Shown here: positions 6,408-11,134 of the stretch, in pieces
How positions within the stretch are numbered: the first letter of the stretch is position 1
Layout: the number at the start of each line of letters is the position of its first letter
Source: a virus
IMG/VR virus record: IMGVR_UViG_3300031841_000388
Coordinates: 1 to 32,448 of that record
DNA: 32,448 nt
Reading direction: 5' to 3' (one strand)
Translations under genes and position numbers: made by a program
Notes under the pieces: generated by a model
The model's input: only the letters and a program-made list of their open reading frames with translations
What the model was told of the DNA's origin: nothing
Databases searched by the model: none

Positions 6408-6433
6408 TGTGTTCTCCTTTATTTATAATGGTT

Positions 6434-6462
6434 AGACTACTGCATACTTGCAGTAAGGTCAA
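6434..6462 (-). promoter_or_regulatory. Promoter with operator for exonuclease/annealing/SSB operon
   Basis: On the minus strand TTGACC (6457-6462) and TAGTCT (6434-6439) are 17 bases apart. The palindrome TACTGCA-AGTA-TGCAGTA (6438-6455) fills the spacer and enters the -10. The same palindrome arms recur at 7767-7784 beside the repressor-like gene. The -35 overlaps the stop of the upstream gene. The start site would lie 20-30 bases before the exonuclease ATG. The -10 match is weak (three of six), so the promoter is less certain than the operator. Confidence 0.65.
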
Positions 6463-6713
6463 TACTGAGATGGATAATATTTTTCAAAGTCTTGTTCAGT
6501 AATGTCAGTAAGATCTAGTAGTTCTTGTTTGAGTCTACCTTTGAGCCAACACTCTCCGATTTCTTCTCCATTCTTAATACGCTTTGCCATGATGTTGTGA
6601 GTATTTACTTTGTAAGTAGATCTTTTGTACTCTTTAGCTAAATGCGGAGAAGAAGTCGCACGTTGAATGTGTGCGCTCCAGACATCTGGTTTGACCTGTT
6701 TGAATTTACTCAT
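6459..6713 (-). CDS. Small protein of unknown function
   Basis: 84 residues, basic N-terminal half and acidic C-terminus (DITEQDFEKYYPSQY). KRSTYKVNTHNIMAKRIKNG followed by CWLKGRLKQELLDLT suggests a small helical DNA-contacting fold but no standard helix-turn-helix is clear. The start overlaps the previous gene's stop by four bases (ATGA), so it is made with the HTH_39-like protein. Its stop lies in the -35 of the downstream promoter. No family is recognised. Confidence 0.6.
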   Translation of the reverse strand: MSKFKQVKPDVWSAHIQRATSSPHLAKEYKRSTYKVNTHNIMAKRIKNGEEIGECWLKGRLKQELLDLTDITEQDFEKYYPSQY

Positions 6714-6919
6714 GTTGCAATCCAGTATTCTTTTACTCTTTTGCCATTATCTAATTTAATAAACTGGCTTTCGATAGCCATGCCAGATTGTTTTAGATCA
6801 TTAATTCTTGACGGTAATCTAAAGCATTGAAACTGTTCGAGTGCAGTCATGCCATTGATAACATGGCCTTGCTCAAGCCACGCTTTAATCTTTTTGTTCT
6901 GTGATTCTGTGTGTTCCAT
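6710..6919 (-). CDS. Winged-helix / HTH_39-like DNA-binding protein
   Basis: 69 residues. QNKKIKAWLEQGHVINGMTALEQFQ (about residues 7-31), CFRLPSRINDLKQSG (32-46) and a beta wing with KLDNGKRVKEYWI match the small phage helix-turn-helix family HTH_39: a first helix, T-A-L-x-x-F, R-x-x-x-R-I-x-x-L-K and a wing. GGAGAACACTA precedes the ATG, and these bases also encode residues near the end of the upstream nuclease, which it overlaps by 35 bases. It is probably a regulator or replication accessory protein; the target site is unknown. Confidence 0.75.
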   Translation of the reverse strand: MEHTESQNKKIKAWLEQGHVINGMTALEQFQCFRLPSRINDLKQSGMAIESQFIKLDNGKRVKEYWIAT

Positions 6920-7238
6920 TAGTGTTCTCCATTAGTTGTTGAAACATATCGCCACTCATTATGACTAGCGTTTGCGGAGTTCCTCTCCGTCTTTTATAGA
7001 AAGCAATATCTCTGCCTTCTAATACTTTGAATGGGCTGGGGAAGCTTGAAGTATCTCTGTACTTTACTTCTCCCACCAGTTCTTGCCCATTGATTTCGAG
7101 TTTGATGTCTCCCGAATACTCGCCTCCCAAACTGCCCGAGAGGGGTTGCCTTTTTGCTTTGATACCTTTGATTTTTTTGAGCCATTCGACAAACCATTTT
7201 TCATGGTAAGTTCCTTTGTTTTTGTTACGGTTTGCCAT
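6885..7238 (-). CDS. PDDEXK nuclease, Holliday-junction-resolvase-like
   Basis: 117 residues. Glu13 in a first helix (YHEKWFVEWLKK), Asp44 in GEYSGDIKLEI and the E-V-K of GQELVGEVKYR (Glu57, Lys59) form the usual E...D...ExK core of archaeal-type Holliday-junction resolvases. Basic residues before the core (KGIKAKRQPLSGSLGGEYSG) resemble the DNA-contact loop of that family. It would cut recombination or replication branch points before packaging. The ATG has GAGGAAG five bases upstream. It belongs to the early leftward operon with the recombination genes. Confidence 0.75.
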   Translation of the reverse strand: MANRNKNKGTYHEKWFVEWLKKIKGIKAKRQPLSGSLGGEYSGDIKLEINGQELVGEVKYRDTSSFPSPFKVLEGRDIAFYKRRRGTPQTLVIMSGDMFQQLMENTNGTHRITEQKD

Positions 7239-7402
7239 CGATCTTCCTCATAACAATTTAAGCAAACATACCAGCACTTTTCCATTGAATGATTGCTATT
7301 GTTTTTAAGTATTGCAACAAACCATTCGGTAATGATTTCACACGATATGCAAGTTATCTTTCCTCGTTTTTTTGATTTGCATTTCGTAGCCAAGAGCTTC
7401 AA
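7064..7402 (-). CDS. Possible zinc-ribbon protein overlapping the nuclease gene
   Basis: This frame is the only one covering the 99 bases between the XRE gene and the nuclease gene. It encodes KITCISCEIITEWFV and EKCWYVCLNCYEEDRW, two CxxC pairs spaced as in a zinc ribbon. However it has only TTG starts near its beginning (7402 or 7393), no good ribosome site, and its last third lies out of frame inside the nuclease gene. It may be a real overlapping gene or a gene with a misplaced end; the cysteine pairs argue that at least 7240-7360 is coding. Confidence 0.35.
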   Translation of the reverse strand: MKLLATKCKSKKRGKITCISCEIITEWFVAILKNNSNHSMEKCWYVCLNCYEEDRWQTVTKTKELTMKNGLSNGSKKSKVSKQKGNPSRAVWEASIRETSNSKSMGKNWWEK

Positions 7403-7610
7403 GCCAACAAAGAAGCATAAACCCAGAGGGTATTCGTTTGTGTCTTTCCCATTTGTGAATCAAAGAAACAGTGCATCCTATTTCATACGCCAATTTTTCT
7501 TGGCTTAAACCTTGCTCGTATCGAGCGTCTATCAACATCTGCACCATTTTTTCGTAATCTTTGGGTATGCTCACGGGCTTGTTGTATCGCGTGAAGCTCT
7601 TCGATTGCAT
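7338..7610 (-). CDS. XRE/Cro-type helix-turn-helix regulator
   Basis: 90 residues. QMLIDARYEQGLSQEKLAYE (about 24-43) and IGCTVSLIHKWERHKRIPS (44-62) form a standard XRE/Cro helix-turn-helix: L-S-Q-E-K-L-A, then G-C-T-V-S-L-I-H-K-W-E as the recognition helix. The ATG at 7610 has AAGG seven bases upstream; an internal ATG at 7547 would shorten the overlap with the preceding repressor-like gene from 128 to 65 bases. It lies in the same operon as that gene, so the pair may act as a Cro/CI-like regulatory couple, which is inference. Confidence 0.75.
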   Translation of the reverse strand: MQSKSFTRYNKPVSIPKDYEKMVQMLIDARYEQGLSQEKLAYEIGCTVSLIHKWERHKRIPSGFMLLCWLEALGYEMQIKKTRKDNLHIV

Positions 7611-7767
7611 CTAATACCTTTATAGCTGTTTCATAGCGTAACTCTGTTTGTTGATTAATTGTTCTATAATATGTTGATGAGGGGATGTTCGCTTGTTGGA
7701 AGGCAGTAAATAAATGAACACCCACCTCATCGGCCTTGTCTTTTATTGTATCGAGATATGCTTTCAT
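7483..7767 (-). CDS. Repressor-like helix-turn-helix protein, probably leaderless
   Basis: 94 residues from the ATG at 7767. The region VGVHLFTAFQQANIPSSTYY followed by RTINQQTELRYETAIKVLDA resembles the helix-turn-helix of phage repressor-like proteins (A-x-x-A-N-I-P-x-S-T-x-Y, then T-E-L-R-Y-E-T-A). The C-terminal third is strongly basic. Longer TTG starts upstream were rejected, because a promoter-like TTGACA-18-CATAAG would start transcription at this ATG, no ribosome site is present, and a palindromic operator ends at its A. It is the natural candidate to bind TACTGCA-N4-TGCAGTA here and at 6438-6455, repressing itself and the recombination operon. Confidence 0.7.
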   Translation of the reverse strand: MKAYLDTIKDKADEVGVHLFTAFQQANIPSSTYYRTINQQTELRYETAIKVLDAIEELHAIQQAREHTQRLRKNGADVDRRSIRARFKPRKIGV

Positions 7768-7803
7768 ACTGCACTTATGCAGTAAGTTCTTCTTTTGTGT
7801 CAA
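7767..7803 (-). promoter_or_regulatory. Repressor promoter and operator
   Basis: On the minus strand a perfect TTGACA (7798-7803) is followed after 18 bases by CATAAG (7774-7779). The palindrome TACTGCA-TAAG-TGCAGTA (7767-7784) covers the -10 and runs to the A of the repressor ATG, which lies seven bases past the -10. This gives an autoregulated, leaderless transcript. The elements overlap the 3' end of the zinc-finger gene upstream. Confidence 0.65.
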
Positions 7804-7930
7804 CCTCTTTTGTATTCCAGCCAAGACCACAGCAATGAGAGCAAGGAATATTTATCTCAATAAACCTAAACTCTTCATAGCCTTTGAAGTATCCATCGCC
7901 ATCGCAATGCTCACAGTTTTCGTATTCCAT
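7775..7930 (-). CDS. 51-residue protein with DnaJ-type CxxCxGxG repeats
   Basis: The frame begins at a TAATG overlap with the upstream gene and ends TAA at 7775-7777. It encodes CEHCDGDG (residues 6-13) and CSHCCGLG (30-37), two copies of the CxxCxGxG knuckle that binds zinc in DnaJ central domains. An acidic tail follows. Phage microproteins of this kind are known but their role is unclear; a redox, chaperone-recruiting or nucleic-acid-binding role is possible. Its stop codon lies inside the repressor operator, so the two elements constrain each other. Confidence 0.7.
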   Translation of the reverse strand: MEYENCEHCDGDGYFKGYEEFRFIEINIPCSHCCGLGWNTKEVDTKEELTA

Positions 7931-8130
7931 TAGTAAGGTACCTCATCATCAAGATGTTTAAGAAACTTATCTTCCCATGCTATTGTGCATCGAGAGATAA
8001 ACTTTTCTTTGTTGAAGTCTGGCTTGATTGCTTTGATAGCATCAGCCATTGCCATGAAACCATGCGGTGATAGTTCAGTACCAACATTCTCACATAGTTT
8101 ATCGAGTTGATCGTTAGTCATTACAAGCAT
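7930..8130 (-). CDS. Small protein of unknown function
   Basis: 66 residues from ATG 8130, chosen because it forms TAATG with the upstream stop and has GGGAG about ten bases before it. A start five codons further upstream would lie inside the DUF932-like gene. The sequence (MTNDQLDKLCENVGTEL, then FMAMADAIKAI and FNKEKFISRCTIAWEDKFL) is helical, with no motif I can name. It sits between the DUF932-like gene and the DnaJ-type zinc-knuckle gene in the early operon. Confidence 0.65.
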   Translation of the reverse strand: MLVMTNDQLDKLCENVGTELSPHGFMAMADAIKAIKPDFNKEKFISRCTIAWEDKFLKHLDDEVPY

Positions 8131-8960
8131 TATGCAAACTCCCATTCTTTGCTTTTCATTGCAGCAGCTACTAGAGCTTCACGATTGTACTGCGCTGTAT
8201 GTGGTGATTTTAAACCACTGGTATGCGTCGCCCAGTATGTTAAGCAATTGTATAAAGCCCATTTGTTTTTATTTAATGAACGTGATTCATTGCTCCAAAT
8301 CTCAAGTAGTTTTTCTAGCTGTCTTTCGTTAGTCTTAGTAACTTGCTGTTGTCTGGTGAAACTTTTAGCGACTGTACGTTTGAAGAATGTTTCAGCCATT
8401 ATGTCAGTGACTTCTGTTTTCATCCATGATTGCCAGACTTCTTTGCGTGACATGAAATGCTCAAGCCCAAGAATCATTTTGTTTGCACTGCCTTCTACAT
8501 TGATTGAAGATGTGTGCTTGTATCTTGATCGAGCAACAGCGTCTGGAGTTGTGCAACCATTCAGACACCACAAACGCAAGCCGCTTGCAGCTTGTGAAAA
8601 AGACCAAGACGCATCGTAGCTATTGAAGAAATCAATTTTAAATTTAGTGTAATCTCCGACAGCTGGTTCTATTGTTAGATCATTAAATAGAATATGTCCT
8701 CTTAGTTTTCGCCCATCTTCTAGTACTGTTACATCAACAGTATAGTCTTGCGATAAATCAGCTTGCTTTACACCATCGAGGATTGAGTTCACTACATCAT
8801 CATGTGGTACAGCTTTGTATCTTGAGCCATGAACACCCAAGACTTGATTTGTATCTGTTCGCATGATGCACTTGCTGCCTGAGATTTCGTTTCCAAATTG
8901 GTCAAAGACTGGTTGCGTTTCAATGGGAAACTCCCACTCGTTAGTTGTCATATCAAACAT
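8130..8960 (-). CDS. DUF932-like phage/plasmid protein
   Basis: 276 residues. Features of the DUF932 (phage/plasmid-like TIGR03299) family are visible: LGVHGSRYKAVPHDDVVNSI (residues about 42-61, the family's V-x-x-x-Y-x-x-x-x-N-x-x), EDGRKLRGHILF, FKIDFFNSYDASWSFSQAAS (107-126), LRLWCLNGCT and RYKHTSSI. The biochemical role is not established; the family is found near recombination or replication genes in phages and plasmids. AACGGAGAACAAA precedes the ATG. A promoter-like pair with a palindrome sits at 8993-9021, making it the first gene of the early operon after the separate 9186-9575 gene. Confidence 0.75.
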   Translation of the reverse strand: MFDMTTNEWEFPIETQPVFDQFGNEISGSKCIMRTDTNQVLGVHGSRYKAVPHDDVVNSILDGVKQADLSQDYTVDVTVLEDGRKLRGHILFNDLTIEPAVGDYTKFKIDFFNSYDASWSFSQAASGLRLWCLNGCTTPDAVARSRYKHTSSINVEGSANKMILGLEHFMSRKEVWQSWMKTEVTDIMAETFFKRTVAKSFTRQQQVTKTNERQLEKLLEIWSNESRSLNKNKWALYNCLTYWATHTSGLKSPHTAQYNREALVAAAMKSKEWEFA

Positions 8961-8992
8961 TTTGTTCTCCGTTTCAATTAGTTAATGTTTGC

Positions 8993-9021
8993 ATTGTTGC
9001 ATAAACAATAGTTATTGTCAG
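8993..9021 (-). promoter_or_regulatory. Promoter-like element before DUF932-like gene
   Basis: The 225-base gap 8961-9185 has no convincing gene. On the minus strand it contains CTGACA (9016-9021) and AACAAT (8993-8998) separated by 17 bases, giving a short leader before the ATG at 8960. The inverted repeat ACAATA-GT-TATTGT (9005-9018) overlaps the -35 and spacer and may be an operator. Neither hexamer is a perfect match. Confidence 0.4.
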
Positions 9022-9185
9022 TTGTTACGTTGCGTTATTTTAAATGAGAAGTTTATACACTTACTCAGGTGTTGGGTAACGGTTTAATAAAGCATATCGC
9101 TATGGGTACGTTACTCTCATCGACCTAAGCGTATGCGAAGTAATGTTTTAAGGTACATCACTTCATAAACCTTGATGAAGGTGAC

Positions 9186-9575
9186 TTACGCCACCTTCTT
9201 CTTCAGTTCTGCAACTCTCTTGGCAAGATCGCCAGATACGTTGCGAGACTTACGTTCTGGAGTCCATTGCTCACCGTCTGTGACCAGTGAGTAGACCTCT
9301 TTGTCAGCATCGTGTCGTTCTGTGAGATGATTAAGTTCGATCTCCATGTTGTCTAAGCGTCGAGCGATAGCGTCTGCTCTGACGTCTCTGTTCTCCACGA
9401 TAGCTGTCTCGAGGTCAGCGAGGTTATCAGCGATCTGTTTCTTCTTGTAGTTGATTGAATTGTAGCTAGTGTAACAAGCATCTCTTGCGATACCATTCAA
9501 TAGGTAGTCCATGTTATCACCATTATGATACATAATAACTGCTAGTTTCATTTCTACGAGTGTTTTCTTAGTCAT
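9186..9575 (-). CDS. Early protein of unknown function, coiled-coil-like
   Basis: 129 residues, preceded by AAGGAGAACCTAGAA. The middle (residues about 45-95) is charged and helical (IADNLADLETAIVENRD then ARRLDNMEIELNHLTERHDA), consistent with a coiled coil; the C-terminus is basic (LAKRVAELKKKVA). No family is recognised. It is the first gene leftwards from the divergence zone, and its mRNA could carry the structured 9597-9799 region as a leader. A 225-base gap separates it from the next gene, so it may form its own unit, perhaps expressed very early. A weak hairpin (CACTTCAT/ATGAAGGTG) lies just past its stop with no T-run. Confidence 0.65.
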   Translation of the reverse strand: MTKKTLVEMKLAVIMYHNGDNMDYLLNGIARDACYTSYNSINYKKKQIADNLADLETAIVENRDVRADAIARRLDNMEIELNHLTERHDADKEVYSLVTDGEQWTPERKSRNVSGDLAKRVAELKKKVA

Positions 9576-9596
9576 TTCTAGGTTCTCCTTTTCTTT

Positions 9597-9799
9597 GCGA
9601 GGACCACCCTCGCAATGAGGACTTTAAGCACTGACCAAAGCCTGATCTCGATCAGGTTGTTATTCGCAATACCTTTCCCCACAAGGTGCCAGTCGAACAG
9701 ATAAAGACACTGGCAATATACAATCAGCTATGAACTGAGAAAGGAAAGGTGTTGCGAATGACCTTTGGACTGTGCCTTAAACAAACGAATGCGAGGTGG
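9597..9799 (+). ncRNA. Candidate structured non-coding RNA or leader
   Basis: A roughly 200-base non-coding stretch folds into nested stems. Outer: 9604-9614 with 9790-9799 (10 pairs, one bulge). Next: 9623-9631 and 9635-9640 with 9763-9768 and 9772-9781 (15 pairs around a small internal loop). Inside: a hairpin 9641-9646/9651-9656 with loop CTCG; a 17-pair stem 9662-9678/9743-9759 with one T-G pair; within it a 7-pair hairpin 9687-9693/9709-9715. The T-G pair is a wobble on the + strand but A-C on the minus strand, weakly favouring + transcription. On the minus strand it would be the leader of the 9186-9575 gene. I do not recognise it as tmRNA, 6S, RNase P or a known riboswitch. Confidence 0.65.
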
Positions 9800-9855
9800 C
9801 CGCAGCTAAAAGGAGAGCATAGACATTACTAAACACGAGTAGGAATTAAACTGGC

Positions 9856-9922
9856 TGTCAATACAACTTTTGTAGTTTGACGTAACGTCTTTTAGAATGT
9901 GACGCTACGTCACTACTTGACA
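9856..9922. promoter_or_regulatory. Divergent promoter-like elements with two palindromes
   Basis: Two perfect TTGACA -35 boxes face away from each other: one on the minus strand (9856-9861) and one on the plus strand (9917-9922). Between them lie GACGT-A-ACGTC (9879-9889) and GTGACG-CTA-CGTCAC (9899-9913), the second three bases before the plus -35. Neither -10 is good (for + the best is TAGTCT at 9942-9947 with a 19-base spacer), so an activator may be needed. A third copy of the palindrome is at 3823-3837. Confidence 0.5.
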
Positions 9923-9947
9923 AGCTTGTTGTAGAAAGTGCTAGTCT

Positions 9948-9970
9948 GGGGGGAGAGAGGGAGAGGGGGG
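9948..9970 (+). other. 23-base homopurine G-rich tract
   Basis: An uninterrupted G/A run (six G, AGAGA, GGG, AGA, six G) in the non-coding zone before the small terminase gene. A second G-rich stretch (GGGGGTGGGGG, from about 10463) follows directly after that gene. Such tracts can form unusual DNA structure or mark packaging sites; no more can be said from sequence. Confidence 0.5.
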
Positions 9971-10011
9971 CTAAAGCAATCAAAACCTTTATCCTTCTTT
10001 AACAATAGAGA

Positions 10012-10073
10012 CTAAGGTATAGCCAATCGGTAGTGTCTAAAGTATAGCTGATAGTTAGACACTAATGCATAGA
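10012..10073 (+). repeat. 25-base iterons and inverted repeat before terS
   Basis: CTAAGGTATAGC (10012-10023), CTAAAGTATAGC (10037-10048) and CTAATGCATAGA (10062-10073) start exactly 25 bases apart. Interleaved with them is a perfect 10-base inverted repeat, TAGTGTCTAA (10031-10040) and TTAGACACTA (10055-10064), ending at the first ATG of the small terminase gene. Iterated sites beside terS are typical of pac or cos binding regions; a replication origin is the alternative. Confidence 0.6.
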
Positions 10074-10463
10074 AGGATAATAGGTTTGAATGTTCCAGCT
10101 GATAGAAAACTAACACCTAAACAGATAGCTCTGGTGGATACACTCGTAGCAGAAGGGTTAAGTATCAAAGACGCTGCTCATAAAGCTGGATACGCAGCTG
10201 GCGATAGCGGAAGGGTAAGCGCACACAAAGCACTAAAGTCTCCTCATGTGCAACAGTATATGATGCAGAGGATGAATGAGACATTTGGACTTAGTGCTAC
10301 TAGTGCGCTGGCTACTGTTCGTAGGCTGTCAACTGGAGCTAAGTCTGAGTACGTACAGCTAGAAGCCAGCAAGGATCTGCTTGATAGGGCTGGCTTTAAG
10401 CCTATTGATAGAAGTCAGGTACAAGTTGCTGGGGATATTAAGGTATCTATTGACCTGACGTAG
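10065..10463 (+). CDS. terS: Terminase small subunit
   Basis: 132 residues. LTPKQIALVDTLVAEGLSIK (about 17-36), DAAHKAGYAAGDSGRVSAHK and SPHVQQYMMQRM match the DNA-binding helix-turn-helix and following helices of Terminase_2-type small subunits (KQ..FV..y...G....AA..AGY...A..L..P.V..Y). It recognises the packaging site and recruits the large subunit. The ATG at 10065 lies inside the third iteron and has no ribosome site; a TTG at 10086 has AGAAGG about ten bases upstream and would place the repeats wholly outside the gene. The large subunit gene is unusually far away (2 kb), with about ten small genes between. Confidence 0.8.
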   Translation: MHRRIIGLNVPADRKLTPKQIALVDTLVAEGLSIKDAAHKAGYAAGDSGRVSAHKALKSPHVQQYMMQRMNETFGLSATSALATVRRLSTGAKSEYVQLEASKDLLDRAGFKPIDRSQVQVAGDIKVSIDLT

Positions 10464-10533
10464 GGGGTGGGGGCAAAAAACGTTACTGCTAGTTACTGTA
10501 ATAGTCCCTCTCTCTTATTTTTAGCCTATAAGG

Positions 10534-10569
10534 TTTGTGCATTGTCAGAATTATTTTTTTTGGTATAGG
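10534..10569 (+). promoter_or_regulatory. Promoter-like element after terS (late element variant)
   Basis: TTTGTGCATTG (10534-10544) differs by one base from the element TTTTGTGCGTTG found at 14007, 17248 and 28972. It overlaps TTGTCA (10542-10547), followed after a T-rich 16-base spacer by TATAGG (10564-10569), nine bases before the ATG of a small gene. The 114-base gap after terS holds no other gene. Confidence 0.45.
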
Positions 10570-10577
10570 GTTTGGTT

Positions 10578-10694
10578 ATGAGTAGATTTGGAGATAAGAA
10601 GCCTGAGCCGACGCCTGTTCGTTATGATATGTCGAAGGTGAAGCAAGCATTAAAGAGTAAGGGTTATGGTAGCGAAGAAGTATCAGAATCCTAA
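10578..10694 (+). CDS. Possible 38-residue protein
   Basis: Begins MSRFGDKKPEPTPVRYDMSK and ends TAA at 10692-10694. The ATG is the first after the promoter-like element at 10534-10569 and the 3' end overlaps the next gene by 29 bases. The polar, proline-containing start resembles other small phage proteins in this cluster. The upstream ribosome site is weak (AGGG about 9 bases before). No family is recognised. If it is not translated, the promoter has a longer leader to the next gene. Confidence 0.45.
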   Translation: MSRFGDKKPEPTPVRYDMSKVKQALKSKGYGSEEVSES

Positions 10695-10941
10695 AGGTGG
10701 TTTAAACGCAGCTGGTCGTGCTTATTTCAAGCGCAAGGAGGGGGCTAATTTAAAGGCACCTCAGAAGAGTGGCACTCATGGTCGGAGAGTTTCTTTTGCA
10801 GCTAGGTTTGCTGGGATGAAGGGACCGATGAAGGATGAGAAGGGTCGTCCTACTCGAAAGGCTTTAGCGTTGAAGGCTTGGGGATTTGGCAGTGTTGAGG
10901 CTGCTAGGAATTTTGCAAAGCGTCATAGAAAGAAGAGTTAG
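10666..10941 (+). CDS. Small basic protein (DUF6321-like)
   Basis: 91 residues, very rich in lysine, arginine and glycine. The pattern PKGGLNAAGRAYFKRKEGAN followed by LKAPQKSGTHGRRVSFAARFAGMKGPMKD (core: RRVSFAARFAGMKG) is a recurrent small-protein family of phages, usually labelled DUF6321: G-L-x-x-x-G-R-x-x-F-x-R-x-x-G-x-N-L-K-x-P, then R-x-S-F-x-A-R-x-x-G-M. The role is unknown; its strong positive charge suggests DNA binding, perhaps packaging, and it sits between the two terminase genes. A second half with RPTRKALALKAWGFGS is also basic. Confidence 0.75.
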   Translation: MVAKKYQNPKGGLNAAGRAYFKRKEGANLKAPQKSGTHGRRVSFAARFAGMKGPMKDEKGRPTRKALALKAWGFGSVEAARNFAKRHRKKS

Positions 10942-10942
10942 T

Positions 10943-11134
10943 ATGTGTTTTGGTGGTAAGAAAGGTCCGAGTGTTGAGGAGTTATATCAACAGAAGAAGG
11001 TTGATTTTGGTCCTCTTCCTTCTTTGTCAATGACTAGGAACAAGCAAAGAAAAGGGCCAGTTATGAAGGATGTTGTTCGGCGTGGTTCTGAGAAGCGTAG
11101 TTTATTAAATCCATATATGACGGGAGGTGACTGA
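10943..11134 (+). CDS. Small MCFGG-type phage protein
   Basis: 63 residues from the ATG at 10943; a longer frame with an earlier ATG inside the previous gene was rejected because MCFGGKKGP is a known N-terminus and recurs in the gene at 14066 (MCFGGGGP). AGAAGAG lies upstream. The middle is polar (SVEELYQQKK) and the end basic (RRGSEKRSLLNPYMTGGD). The shared start and the basic R-rich end suggest two paralogues flanking the large terminase gene. The cysteine at position 2 would be exposed after methionine removal. Function unknown. Confidence 0.65.
   Translation: MCFGGKKGPSVEELYQQKKVDFGPLPSLSMTRNKQRKGPVMKDVVRRGSEKRSLLNPYMTGGD

Noticed and set aside
8107-8619. 170-codon + strand open frame
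   Set aside because: It is antisense to the DUF932-like gene, which has family motifs and a good ribosome site; the + frame shows no recognisable pattern.
9123-9170. Thirteen-codon minus frame MYLKTLLRIRLGR in the gap
   Set aside because: Too short, no ribosome site and no sign of conservation.
10485-10503. TTACTGCTAGTTACTGTAA as a third copy of the repressor operator
   Set aside because: Only the left half matches TACTGC; the right half is not the inverted arm.
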